From Bacteroidota bacterium (GTDB lineage: Bacteria > Bacteroidota > Bacteroidia > Cytophagales > Cyclobacteriaceae): DNA of 64,000 nt. Location: the NCBI GenBank assembly GCA_023417065.1, contig JAEZGH010000202.1:185116-249115 (forward strand). Direction: 5' to 3'. Below the pieces are notes generated by a model. The model saw only the letters and a program-made list of their open reading frames with translations, had not been told where the DNA came from and ran no database searches. Each line of letters opens with the position of its first letter. Positions within the stretch are counted from its first letter, which is position 1. Position numbers and translations under genes: made by a program. This document shows, in pieces, positions 8,552 through 17,193 of the stretch.

Positions 8552-9490
8552 TCAGATCTTGTTTTTATGCCTTGCGGCAAGCTTTTCAATGAGTACCACG
8601 ATAAAGACGCCGAGTGCCATAAGCATAATGGCGAGGAAAATCTGTGGATCTTTTCCGGTCACGTTGAAGTAGTCCCACGGTAAGATACTGCGATCAAAAG
8701 CAGGGATCTGTTCTCCCTTGCTGTTCGTTGTATACTCAACGACTTCGCGCCACGGCCAGACTTTATTTAGCGACCCCACCATGAACCCGGCAAGCAAAGC
8801 TACTGTGGCATTGTGATAATTCTTTAATATCCAGGTTAAAAATCTCACGAAGCTGAATAACCCCGTGATACAACCGGCAATAAATACGATAATGACGAGG
8901 ATGTCGAGTTCCTTTACGGCAGTTGCGACGTATTGGTATTTTCCGAGCAGCAGCAGGATGAAGGCACCTGAAATTCCGGGGAGTATCATGGCGCAGATAG
9001 CAATGGCGCCGCAAAGGAAAATAAACCAAAGCTCATTCGGCGTGTTGGCCGGCGTGAGCACGGTAATCGTGTAGGCTAATACCGTACCGATCAGTAGCAT
9101 AATTACCGTCCGGATGTCCCAGACCCGTATTTCGCGCAAGATCAGCGGGGCGGAGACGAGAATTAATCCGAAGAAGAATGACCAGACGGCGATAGGATGG
9201 TTTCTGAGCAGATAGTCAATTAGTATCAGGTTGAGGATAACTCCGATGGCGATGCCGCTGACGAGGACCAGCAGGAAGTTGCCGTTGATTTTGGTCCATA
9301 ATTCCCGGAACCGAAAGGAGGTTGCAAGCTTAACAGCGTCGACGTCGACGGCACGGATCGACATGAGGAGCTCGTCGTATATACCGGTGATGAAGGCGAT
9401 AGTTCCTCCTGATACGCCGGGTATCGCATCCGCTGCGCCCATTGCTACGCCCTTGGCGTTCAGCAGAATGTAATCAGATAATTTTCTCAA
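8552..9490 (-). CDS. DUF368 membrane protein, polyprenyl-phosphate translocase family
   Basis: The 312-residue protein has about eight hydrophobic segments and two copies of the family's signature: GAADAIPGVSGGTIAFITGIY near the N-terminus and MILPGISGAFILLLLGKY in the middle, an inverted-repeat arrangement. DUF368 proteins (PopT) have been reported to return undecaprenyl phosphate across the cytoplasmic membrane, recycling the carrier used for wall and surface glycans. That role fits this exopolysaccharide operon, but it is an inference. The start codon is TTG; the next in-frame ATG would delete the first conserved residues before GAADAIPG. It lies between comA (14-base gap) and aroE (2-base gap). 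Confidence 0.85.
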   Translation of the reverse strand: MRKLSDYILLNAKGVAMGAADAIPGVSGGTIAFITGIYDELLMSIRAVDVDAVKLATSFRFRELWTKINGNFLLVLVSGIAIGVILNLILIDYLLRNHPIAVWSFFFGLILVSAPLILREIRVWDIRTVIMLLIGTVLAYTITVLTPANTPNELWFIFLCGAIAICAMILPGISGAFILLLLGKYQYVATAVKELDILVIIVFIAGCITGLFSFVRFLTWILKNYHNATVALLAGFMVGSLNKVWPWREVVEYTTNSKGEQIPAFDRSILPWDYFNVTGKDPQIFLAIMLMALGVFIVVLIEKLAARHKNKI

Positions 9491-9504
9491 GGTGGTGGAC
9501 TAAA

Positions 9505-10308
9505 TTAATCGACTTCGAAAGGAGGGGCTGAGTTGTGTTTCGTTTTCTCGATTCCGAGGAAGTGGAGGAAGGTGTCGCCTCGCAGCCCTAACCGGATGGT
9601 TTCCAGAGGAATGACTTCTTCGGGGGCGATATTTCCGAGATTGACATTAGCTCCGAGAAGTTTGATAAACCACACCTGCTGAGCTTTCTGAGGGGCCTCC
9701 CAGAGGATCTTTTCGAAGGGAATTTTCGTAAGGATTTCCTGTACGAGGCCGGAACGAACTTCACCTGTAGAGCGGAAAAGTCCCACATTACCGCTTTCGC
9801 GTGCTTCTCCGATCACTTTCCATGCTCCGGCGTCTAGTTCTTTCTGCATCAGATCAATCCACATGTACGGCGGGATGATTTTGTCAGCGTCTTTGGACCC
9901 AACTTCTGACAAGACCGTCACCTGGTCGGCTAATTTTGAGATGTAATCGCACTTTTTGTCGTGGTCCAAGTCGATTGACCCGTCAGAGACTTCGGCGAAC
10001 GCCATGTCGAACTTATCGAGCAGTCGGCGGTAATCGTCAAATTGATTTCTGATCACGAATGCCTCAAAAAGGGTACCTCCGAAGTACACCGGCACGCCGG
10101 CGTCTTTAAAAATCTTGAGTTTATCCTTAAGTCTTGGCGTTACGAAAGAAGTTGCCCACCCGAGTTTAACAATGTCCACATGCTGGGCACATGTGTCGAC
10201 GAAATCTTCAGCTTGCCGGATACTCAGGCCTTTGTCCATGGCCATGGTAAAACCGTACTGCCTGGGCTTTTTGGTTCGCTCAGGCAGATTTTTTAGCTCG
10301 TAATTCAT
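9505..10308 (-). CDS. comA: Phosphosulfolactate synthase (ComA family)
   Basis: ComA adds sulfite to phosphoenolpyruvate to give phosphosulfolactate. In methanogens this starts coenzyme M synthesis; in bacteria the family can feed other sulfonates. The 267-residue length is usual. Visible family segments are a start near KPRQYGFTMAMDKGLSIRQ, the VDIVKLGWATSF block, the strand GVPVYFGGTLFEAF, and the C-terminal WEAPQKAQQVWFIKLLG and VNLGNI blocks that line the (beta/alpha)8 barrel mouth. It starts immediately after the TPR gene's stop codon and is 14 bases from the DUF368 gene, so it is translated within the operon. ComB and ComC homologues are not in the window. Gliding Bacteroidota make cysteate-based sulfonolipids, a plausible use for the product. 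Confidence 0.85.
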   Translation of the reverse strand: MNYELKNLPERTKKPRQYGFTMAMDKGLSIRQAEDFVDTCAQHVDIVKLGWATSFVTPRLKDKLKIFKDAGVPVYFGGTLFEAFVIRNQFDDYRRLLDKFDMAFAEVSDGSIDLDHDKKCDYISKLADQVTVLSEVGSKDADKIIPPYMWIDLMQKELDAGAWKVIGEARESGNVGLFRSTGEVRSGLVQEILTKIPFEKILWEAPQKAQQVWFIKLLGANVNLGNIAPEEVIPLETIRLGLRGDTFLHFLGIEKTKHNSAPPFEVD

Positions 10309-11715
10309 TTACTGATTGTCTTTTCTAAACTGTTCAATAATCTTGTACAGCGCTTTTTGTGTCTCCAGCTTGGGAAAGAAATCAAACAGCGATGTATGAC
10401 CATCAAAGTCCAAAATTAAAGCATTTTCCAAATAATTAAAGGCTTCCTTAAAACGTCCTGCTTCAATAAGGTACACGGTCATCCGATAGAACAGCTCGGA
10501 ATCGTCAGGTATGTCATGAAATCCGGCTAAAAGAGTCTCAATCGCCTTTTCGTGATCTCCCTGATCGTAGTAGATGTACGACCAGTTCAGCCAGATTTCC
10601 TTGTCAGAGGGGTCGAGTTTGCTGGCCTCGTCATATGCGTCAACGCTGGAAACAATGTTCCCGATCTTGAATTCGGCATGAGCCACCGATTTCCAATATT
10701 CAGCGTTCTCGGTATTAAGCTTGAGGGCTTTATTATAGAAATGAAGCGCCTGATACCACTTTTCCTGTTTCTCAAGGCAGGCTCCTGCACCGTACCACGC
10801 CTCGTCGTAAAGGGTGTCAAGCTTGGATGCTTTCTGAAAGTACTTCAGCCCAAGATCATATTGTTCCAAACTCTCATAAGCGGCACCGATGCAGCAATAC
10901 ACTTCCGGGCTCGGCCCTTCCAGCTCGATGGTGCGCCGAAAAGCATCCAGCGCCTTAGTAAACTCACCCATGTTCATATAGGTGTTACCCATATTGAAGT
11001 GTGCTGATGCAAACGTCTCATCTATGGTAGTAGCATAATCGTATGCCTGAAGTGCGTCCTGGTATTTCTCAAGCTTGTTGAAAACAATTCCAAGATTGTA
11101 CCATGCCGCGGCAGAGTAGGGATCTTCGTCAATGAACTTCTGATAGTATTCAATACTTCCTTCGAGCTGGCCTGTTACGTCTAGACAATACGCCAGTTCG
11201 TAAAGCGCGCCATCGTGATTGATATTGATTTCGATCGCCTGTTTGTACGCGTCAATTGCACTTATGTAGTCTTCCATGCTCTGGTGAGCAAGGCCGATAC
11301 TATAATACACTTCATCCTTGTCGTCGGTGAACATGAGAGCTTTCTCATAGTTCTCGATCGCTTCGCCGTGATTACCCTGCAGACTCAGAATTGAACCTCT
11401 GGTGAGATAAATTTCAGAATCGTTGGGTTGCAGCGCATTTGCCTGGTCGAGCAATGCGAGTGCCTGGTCAAATTCTTCCAGGTTGGTAAGAATCTGTGCT
11501 TTAACGGTAATCAGCTCAGTTGAAAATGGATACTGGCTTATGGCCTGATTAACGGCCTGTAAAGCTTTATTGAATTTATTTCTGAATAGGTAGTAATCGA
11601 TTATCTGCTCGTAAGCATCCAGGTCGAAAAACGCCGTTCTTTTCTTTCTTAGGTGGTCTTCAAAGCTCTTGATGAGTTCGTTGCCTTCTTCCCGTTTTCT
11701 GTATTCTTTAGACAT
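10309..11715 (-). CDS. Tetratricopeptide repeat protein
   Basis: This is a 468-residue protein made almost wholly of TPR units, about eleven, spaced 34 residues apart. Clear examples are AEIYxxRGxxxxLQGNHGEAIENYEKAL, DGALYELAYCLDVTGQLEGSIEYY and AAAWYNLGIVFNKLEKYQDAL. There is no signal peptide or membrane segment, so it should be cytoplasmic and act as a protein-protein scaffold. It directly abuts comA (stop TAA followed by ATG) and follows the epimerase gene by 56 bases. Its place inside the exopolysaccharide operon suggests, but does not prove, a role in organising the cell-envelope functions encoded around it. Confidence 0.9.
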   Translation of the reverse strand: MSKEYRKREEGNELIKSFEDHLRKKRTAFFDLDAYEQIIDYYLFRNKFNKALQAVNQAISQYPFSTELITVKAQILTNLEEFDQALALLDQANALQPNDSEIYLTRGSILSLQGNHGEAIENYEKALMFTDDKDEVYYSIGLAHQSMEDYISAIDAYKQAIEININHDGALYELAYCLDVTGQLEGSIEYYQKFIDEDPYSAAAWYNLGIVFNKLEKYQDALQAYDYATTIDETFASAHFNMGNTYMNMGEFTKALDAFRRTIELEGPSPEVYCCIGAAYESLEQYDLGLKYFQKASKLDTLYDEAWYGAGACLEKQEKWYQALHFYNKALKLNTENAEYWKSVAHAEFKIGNIVSSVDAYDEASKLDPSDKEIWLNWSYIYYDQGDHEKAIETLLAGFHDIPDDSELFYRMTVYLIEAGRFKEAFNYLENALILDFDGHTSLFDFFPKLETQKALYKIIEQFRKDNQ

Positions 11716-11771
11716 GCACCAAAGGGTTTTTCTAAAATAGTTATTTTAAAGTGTAAACATAACCTTTCAGT

Positions 11772-12761
11772 TCAATTTTCGGCCCGCTTTTTTTCCCTGT
11801 AATATTGGCAGCACCAGTCCAATGTCGCCTCAATCGGTTGAAATTCAAATGATAACGATTTTCTGATTTTTGAATTGTCATAAATAAAATCGGCTCCGGC
11901 CAACCTTGCCGTTTCCGGAGTGATAAGGGGATCGGCGCCTGTTAGTCGGCTGCGCAAAGCTTCAAGGCGGGCCAGTGTCTGAAGGGTGGACTTATTTAGT
12001 TTGATTTTCGGGGCGGTTTTTCCAAATCTTGATGCGATTTCTGCAAACAGGTCGGGAAGCCGAATCTTTCCGGCATTGAGGACGAACCGCTCGCCGTCAA
12101 TGCTATTATTTTCAAGTAGCCTTACCGTTATCTGTGCAACATCGCGCGCGTCAACATAATTCAGTACGGCATCAGAATAAAATTTCTTCTGGTCCCACAC
12201 GTACTTGAATATCCGGGCGCTGGTCTTGTTCCAATCGGCAGGTGCAAGTATTACAGAAGGATTGACAACAGCGACGCTGAGCCCTTCTTCGTGTGCGCGG
12301 AATACTTCAAGTTCTGCAAGGTATTTTGATTTCGCATATACTGTATGCGTCGGGCTGTCGACCCACTGGTTTGTTTCGTCTATGACGCGCTGGTTCTTCT
12401 GCCGACCGAGGGCTGCTACCGAACTGATGTGGATGAACCGAGAGACATTGCGGGCGAGCGCTTCATTGATAACGTTTCGAGTACCCACGCTATTGATTTC
12501 CATCACCTGTCTTGCCATGCGTGGGTTATACGACACGACAGCCGCCGTGTGAATGATTCGCGTAACTCCGTCAAACACTTCCTCGAGCTGAACGGGATCA
12601 AGGATATCGGCATCACGCCACTGGATCTCACCCGCTACATCTGCAAGTAAAGATGTGTCGCTGTTTTTTCTCTTGAGCGCGATATATGGTATCCCTTGCC
12701 TGATGAGTTCGCGTACGATGAAACTACCAAGTAGACCATTGGCTCCTGTAACTGCAACCAT
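11772..12761 (-). CDS. NAD-dependent epimerase/dehydratase (extended SDR)
   Basis: The 329-residue protein begins with the Rossmann motif GANGLLGSFIV and carries the catalytic Tyr/Lys as VYAKSKYLAE plus the Ser-rich strand FIHISSVAALG. This is the extended short-chain dehydrogenase fold used by nucleotide-sugar epimerases, dehydratases and dihydroflavonol-4-reductase-like enzymes; the sequence most resembles the last group. NAD(P) is the expected cofactor. The substrate cannot be told from sequence. Its place 33 bases after the CpsB gene suggests a sugar substrate for exopolysaccharide, but the dihydroflavonol-reductase-like branch also acts on other carbonyls. It is cytoplasmic. Confidence 0.85.
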   Translation of the reverse strand: MVAVTGANGLLGSFIVRELIRQGIPYIALKRKNSDTSLLADVAGEIQWRDADILDPVQLEEVFDGVTRIIHTAAVVSYNPRMARQVMEINSVGTRNVINEALARNVSRFIHISSVAALGRQKNQRVIDETNQWVDSPTHTVYAKSKYLAELEVFRAHEEGLSVAVVNPSVILAPADWNKTSARIFKYVWDQKKFYSDAVLNYVDARDVAQITVRLLENNSIDGERFVLNAGKIRLPDLFAEIASRFGKTAPKIKLNKSTLQTLARLEALRSRLTGADPLITPETARLAGADFIYDNSKIRKSLSFEFQPIEATLDWCCQYYREKKRAEN

Positions 12762-12794
12762 TGTGTGATTCCGGATTGTTCCGCTGCCTGCGGG

Positions 12795-13520
12795 TTATAA
12801 AGATTTGTTCAATAACGGCAAAGATAACGCTTTTCGAAAGTACTTCATCGACAGCGCTTCGCTGATGAGGTTCGCATGATGGATATGGTGGCAATCGCTT
12901 CCCAGCATATGAATAACCCGCTTTTCAACAAGTTTGTTGACGGTAGACTGAACCTGTTTCGAATAATAACCCGTAAATGAACTGATGTTGGCCTGGAACA
13001 GAACTCCACGGTCAAGCAAGTCCTGGGCCTTCGACAAATCCTGCTGGAGGTATAGATACCGCTCGGGATGTGCGAGCACGGGTCTGTAGCCACGTGTCGT
13101 TGCCAGGAAGATGAATTCCTTCATATTGAGCGGCTCTGTAAGAAAGTTCGTTTCGAAGAGGAGGTAATTATCCCCGAACGTGAGCAGGGGTTCTGCCTGT
13201 TCAAGTTTACGGAAGAGTTCTTCGTCCAGATAGTACTCTGCTGCAGCCTCTATCCGGATGTGAATATCTCTTTCCACAAGATAGGCCCGGAGCTCTTCGA
13301 GCTTCCCAAGAATCGTTTCGGAGGTATTGCGATAAGCGTCGCTCATCACGTGGGGCGTTGTGATAAGTTTGTAATACCCCAATGCCATGAACCTATTGAT
13401 GATCTCTTCGGCCTGCTCAAATGACCTTACGCCGTCATCCAGTCCCGGAAGCAGGTGCGAGTGCAGGTCGATCATAAGATCGACAGTGAGTTGTTTATTT
13501 TTTCGAAACCAGTTAAACAC
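12795..13520 (-). CDS. CpsB/CapC-type tyrosine-protein phosphatase (PHP family)
   Basis: The 241-residue protein shows the PHP metal-binding signature DLHSHLLPGLDDGV near residue 17, then TTPHVMSD, AEYYLDEEL, LAHPERY and GSDCHH, which supply the metal-binding His and Asp residues. CpsB-type enzymes are manganese-dependent phosphatases that remove phosphate from the tyrosine tail of Wzc/CpsD kinases and so tune polysaccharide export. The Wzc-like kinase gene lies immediately upstream: its TAA stop is followed at once by this GTG start. An internal ATG (MIDLHSHL, position 13475) is an alternative start that would keep the whole domain. Confidence 0.9.
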   Translation of the reverse strand: MFNWFRKNKQLTVDLMIDLHSHLLPGLDDGVRSFEQAEEIINRFMALGYYKLITTPHVMSDAYRNTSETILGKLEELRAYLVERDIHIRIEAAAEYYLDEELFRKLEQAEPLLTFGDNYLLFETNFLTEPLNMKEFIFLATTRGYRPVLAHPERYLYLQQDLSKAQDLLDRGVLFQANISSFTGYYSKQVQSTVNKLVEKRVIHMLGSDCHHIHHANLISEALSMKYFRKALSLPLLNKSL

Positions 13521-15839
13521 TTAGGTATTAAAAAGTTGAGTCCATTTACTGTTTACATCAGCCTCCTCATAATAGCCGTAGCCGTACTTGTGAGCGCCCG
13601 TACTTGGCAAGGCATTGAGAACCATGCCGATGTTTGTAAACTTATTGATGTTTATAATCCGCTGAAGGTTCAGCATAAATTCCTTCTTCGAATAATTGGC
13701 GCGGAAAATATACACACATAAATCTGAATGTTTCATCGCCATTATGCCGTCCGTTACCAGCCCCACCGGTGGTGTGTCGATTATGATATAGTCATAATGA
13801 CGCTTTAGTTCTTCCAGCAGCTCCTCGAACGTCGAGCTCAATAGCAACTCCGCGGGGTTGGGGGGGTGAGGCCCCGACGGAACAAAGTCGAACTCTGCTA
13901 TTGAAGTTTTAACGACCGACTCCTGCCACGTGTTGCGTTTTATGAGTATGGTGCTAATTCCCTTTGAACTATCGGTGATCACCGCTGGCACATTGGTTTT
14001 CTTCTTTCGCATGTCGAGGTCAAGCAACACTACACGCTTCCCGGAAAGGGCAACCATTGCCCCCAGGTTTACTGCAATGAACGATTTCCCTTCGCCTGAA
14101 ACCGTCGACGAAATTGAGACAATCTTGTGTCTAACATCGGCATTGAAAAAATCGAGGTTGGTGCGGATGGTCCGCAACGCTTCACTCACCATCGACTTAG
14201 GCTGATCGACCACGAACAATCCGTGATTCCGGATATGTCGGGAAACCGGGATCACACCAATTACCGGTAATTGCAAATTGCGTTCCAGCTCCGAAAGACT
14301 GGTGATCTTACTATTGGCGAGGTACATTATCCCTATAAACAACAACATAAGCGTCAGGCTAATCACAAGCCCTGCGCCGGAAATCATGAGACGTTTTGGC
14401 GAAATGGGTTCTGATGGGAACGACGCAGGCGAAAGAATGCGGAAGTCAGGAACGGTTCCCGCCTGCACGACTTCAAACTCTGACTTTGACTGCATCAGCG
14501 TCAGATACAACTGCTCATTAAGTTTGTAGAACCTGAGGTTCTTCGAGAATTCAGTATTCTTGTCGGGCAAGTGGGCAAACTCTTTTTCCAGCTTTTGCTT
14601 TACGCTGTTGAGGTCAGCGAGTCTTGAAACAGCGTCGCGGCGGAGCTCGTCAAGGTAGCGTGCCACTTTCAGCTCAAGGCTTTCAACTTCTTTCTGGAGA
14701 CGTCGTGAGGCAAATGTTTTTTCATTGTACGACATACCCAGTTTGCCTTGTTCCATCCACAATTTGCTAAGCTCTTCCATCGCTTCGGCAACCGGTCCGG
14801 GAATGTTGTGATGCTGTGAAGAGGAAATTACCTCCTTGCGATTTTTCAGGTCGTCTTTAAGCCGGTCAAGATGATCTATCCGCTGGGTGAGTCTGAATCG
14901 CTGAGAGTCGAGTTCGTTTATCTGCTTAACAATGTTCTTAAGATCGTCGTCCAGGTTGTTGGTTTTGTTTTGCAACGTGAAGTTTTCAAAATAGTCCTCA
15001 AAGCCCTCCATCTTGGCTTCGATTTGCGCAAGTTCGTTTGAAAGCCAGTTGATCTTCTGACGGTTCGCGAGGTTCTTTTGTTCGTTGCTGTAAATCAGGT
15101 ATAGCGTGTCGATCTTGTTCAGGATGTACTGTGCTTTTGATGCATTATAATCTTTGAACGAAATGCGAATTGTGTTTGCATTGTAGTTGAGTGGTTCTGC
15201 CGAAAGGTTTCTGGTCAGATACTGAAGTTGTGATTCGCGGCTGTGAATGGTGAAGAAGTAGCCCTTCTCGTCTCCAGCAATGAAATGATCATTTCGGGTA
15301 ATGATCATTTCAAACCCTCCGAACTGTGTTGGTTTGCCGAATTCGCCCTCCACTTGTTCGTCACCAGAGATCTTGAGTTGATAGGCATTGTTGTTTTTCT
15401 GTTCAAACTGAATCGGCTGATCAAATCGGTGTCCATCAAGCTTCTTAAGCACCACGTTAAACGGGGTCGTGTTAAAGAGTTCCTCGTTTGTTACCCGTCC
15501 GACGCTGTGATATGTAATCCCCAGCTTAGCGTTGTCTAAAACCTGATTGAGAAAGAGCTTAGATTGTATTAATTCAATCTCACCTGAAAGTATGTTGACG
15601 TTTGGTTCTTCAATTACATTCTTGATACCAAGTTCGCTTGCGTCGTTCTTTACTTCGAGTTTCAGTTCAGATGAAGACTCGTAAAGATTTTTTGTGTACC
15701 TGAGATATATCTGAGTGACGCCATTGACGACAAGAAAGATACCCACCAGCCAGATCCAGTTATTCCTGAAAACGGCAGCGAGTTTGTTGAAATCAATTGA
15801 TTCGGACTGCGAGGGTGATATGTTTTTATCTTGAATCAC
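13521..15839 (-). CDS. Wzc-like polysaccharide co-polymerase / BY-kinase
   Basis: This is a 772-residue inner-membrane protein of the Wzz-GumC-BY kinase type. Residues about 25-45 form the first membrane helix (WIWLVGIFLVVNGV). A periplasmic Wzz domain and long coiled coil occupy about 60-480, and a second membrane helix follows (LMISGAGLVISLTLMLLFIG). The cytoplasmic ATPase has Walker A STVSGEGKS, Walker A' VVLLDLDMRKK and Walker B YDYIIIDTPPVG. The C-terminus has a short tyrosine cluster, HKYGYGYYEE, the expected autophosphorylation site. Together with the outer-membrane Wza-like gene just upstream and the CpsB phosphatase just downstream it forms a standard export and control trio. The start is GTG. 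Confidence 0.93.
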   Translation of the reverse strand: MIQDKNISPSQSESIDFNKLAAVFRNNWIWLVGIFLVVNGVTQIYLRYTKNLYESSSELKLEVKNDASELGIKNVIEEPNVNILSGEIELIQSKLFLNQVLDNAKLGITYHSVGRVTNEELFNTTPFNVVLKKLDGHRFDQPIQFEQKNNNAYQLKISGDEQVEGEFGKPTQFGGFEMIITRNDHFIAGDEKGYFFTIHSRESQLQYLTRNLSAEPLNYNANTIRISFKDYNASKAQYILNKIDTLYLIYSNEQKNLANRQKINWLSNELAQIEAKMEGFEDYFENFTLQNKTNNLDDDLKNIVKQINELDSQRFRLTQRIDHLDRLKDDLKNRKEVISSSQHHNIPGPVAEAMEELSKLWMEQGKLGMSYNEKTFASRRLQKEVESLELKVARYLDELRRDAVSRLADLNSVKQKLEKEFAHLPDKNTEFSKNLRFYKLNEQLYLTLMQSKSEFEVVQAGTVPDFRILSPASFPSEPISPKRLMISGAGLVISLTLMLLFIGIMYLANSKITSLSELERNLQLPVIGVIPVSRHIRNHGLFVVDQPKSMVSEALRTIRTNLDFFNADVRHKIVSISSTVSGEGKSFIAVNLGAMVALSGKRVVLLDLDMRKKKTNVPAVITDSSKGISTILIKRNTWQESVVKTSIAEFDFVPSGPHPPNPAELLLSSTFEELLEELKRHYDYIIIDTPPVGLVTDGIMAMKHSDLCVYIFRANYSKKEFMLNLQRIININKFTNIGMVLNALPSTGAHKYGYGYYEEADVNSKWTQLFNT

Positions 15840-15849
15840 GGGGAGATTG

Positions 15850-16611
15850 TCATAGCCCTACCAGTACGACGATAAGTGTTGTGATGCTGGCGAGTATAGT
15901 TACTAATGGTGCATAGTCGCGGATACTCTCAGCAAAAGGGCGTCTGACCGGTTCGACATAGACGACGTCTCCCGGGTTCATGATAATGTTTCCTTTGCGA
16001 TACCCGTCGAATGTACTGAAGTCAACCACGATCGCCTCATTTCCTCGCAAGACGCGGATATTGGTGGCGTTGGCGTCCTTATCGATTCCTTCCGCGAGCG
16101 CCAGCACTTCAGCCAGCGTAACGTTGTTATTTGAAAGTGGAATTACCTTTCCGCCGGGTGCACCCAGCACTACGACGCGTTTATTCTTGAAATCAATCGT
16201 CACAAACGGCTTCTCATAAAACTCACCGTAGGCTTGTTGAAGAATGCTTTCCGCCTCGCGAATAGATAGTCCACCGAGGTTGACGTTACCGACCATAGGC
16301 AGCTTTGCCGTTCCATCGGCTTCGATCAGATAAGCTCTGTCGGGCTTGACCGTAGCAAGATTGCTTTGGGAAGGTGTTTCCTTGAGTAGCTGGAAGTCCG
16401 GATCTACGAGTCGCTCACCTTCATTGGTATACACCTGAACAGAGATGAGATCGCCTGCCTGGATGCGATAATTTGTCTCGGCACTGGCAATTTCCTTCTG
16501 GAGCGCTGTATCGTCTGGAACGCGGAACATGATATTGTTCCTATACGAACCACAGGAAAATATTGCAAGACTGGAAATAATTAAGAAAGTTGAAAAAATG
16601 GGTCTGCTCAA
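15850..16611 (-). CDS. Wza-like polysaccharide export lipoprotein
   Basis: The 253-residue protein has a lipoprotein signal ending at AIFSC, then the polysaccharide export (Poly_export) domain with YRIQAGDLISVQVYT and LPMVGNVNLGGLSIREAE, then a SLBB-type domain (KRVVVLGAPGGKVIPL, LAEVLALAEGI, IIMNPGDVVYVEP), and a C-terminal hydrophobic helix (YAPLVTILASITTLIVVLVGL) that could span the outer membrane, as in Wza. Such proteins form the octameric outer-membrane channel for capsule or exopolysaccharide. The start is TTG, chosen because it gives a complete signal peptide. The Wzc gene follows after 10 bases. Confidence 0.92.
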   Translation of the reverse strand: MSRPIFSTFLIISSLAIFSCGSYRNNIMFRVPDDTALQKEIASAETNYRIQAGDLISVQVYTNEGERLVDPDFQLLKETPSQSNLATVKPDRAYLIEADGTAKLPMVGNVNLGGLSIREAESILQQAYGEFYEKPFVTIDFKNKRVVVLGAPGGKVIPLSNNNVTLAEVLALAEGIDKDANATNIRVLRGNEAIVVDFSTFDGYRKGNIIMNPGDVVYVEPVRRPFAESIRDYAPLVTILASITTLIVVLVGL

Positions 16612-16640
16612 CGTTTCAAGGGGTTTTTAACCGGGTGAAA

Positions 16641-17180
16641 TTAAAGATTTTTTACTAAATCCCGGAAGGCAGGTAACTTCTGATCCTTTTCTGAAATAAT
16701 TGGATTGGCCACCTGCCAGTCGATATTCAGATCCGGATCATTCCAGATTATTCCGCCTTCGGCTTCCTTGTGATATTCTTTGGAACACTTGTACAAGAAC
16801 ATCGAATCTTCAAGTGCAGCAAACCCGTGGGCAAAGCCATCGGGTACCATCAGCATGTTCCTGCGTTCGCCATCGAGAACGCATTTATAAACCTTTCCAA
16901 AAGTTTGGCTGCCAGGGCGCAGGTCTACGACCACATCGAGGACCTTTCCGACAAGCACCATTGCGAGCTTCGCCTGAGCATAGGGCTCGCGTTGAAAATG
17001 CAGGCCTCTTATTACTCCCTTTCTGGAAAATGACTGGTTATCCTGCAAAAAATCATATTCAATACCTGATTCCCTGAACGCGCTGTTCTTAAACGATTCA
17101 TAGAACCATCCTCTGTTGTCGCTGTAAATCGTTGGCATCAACTCCAACAGTCCGTCAAACGGTGTGCGAAGAACCTGCAT
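16641..17180 (-). CDS. rfbC: dTDP-4-dehydrorhamnose 3,5-epimerase
   Basis: The 179-residue protein is a single cupin of the RmlC/RfbC family, which epimerises dTDP-4-keto-6-deoxyglucose at C3 and C5 on the way to dTDP-L-rhamnose. Family hallmarks are DNRGWFYESFK, FLQDNQSFSRKGVIRGLHFQ with the catalytic His in RGLHFQ, LDVVVDLRPGSQTFGK with the catalytic Asp, and VPDGFAHGFAALED with the second His. Lengths agree. The other rhamnose genes (rfbA, rfbB, rfbD) are not in the window, so they should lie elsewhere. It is flanked by the glycosyltransferase (13 bases) and the Wza-like gene (29 bases) in the exopolysaccharide operon. Confidence 0.95.
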   Translation of the reverse strand: MQVLRTPFDGLLELMPTIYSDNRGWFYESFKNSAFRESGIEYDFLQDNQSFSRKGVIRGLHFQREPYAQAKLAMVLVGKVLDVVVDLRPGSQTFGKVYKCVLDGERRNMLMVPDGFAHGFAALEDSMFLYKCSKEYHKEAEGGIIWNDPDLNIDWQVANPIISEKDQKLPAFRDLVKNL

Positions 17181-17193
17181 AATGTGTGATAAC

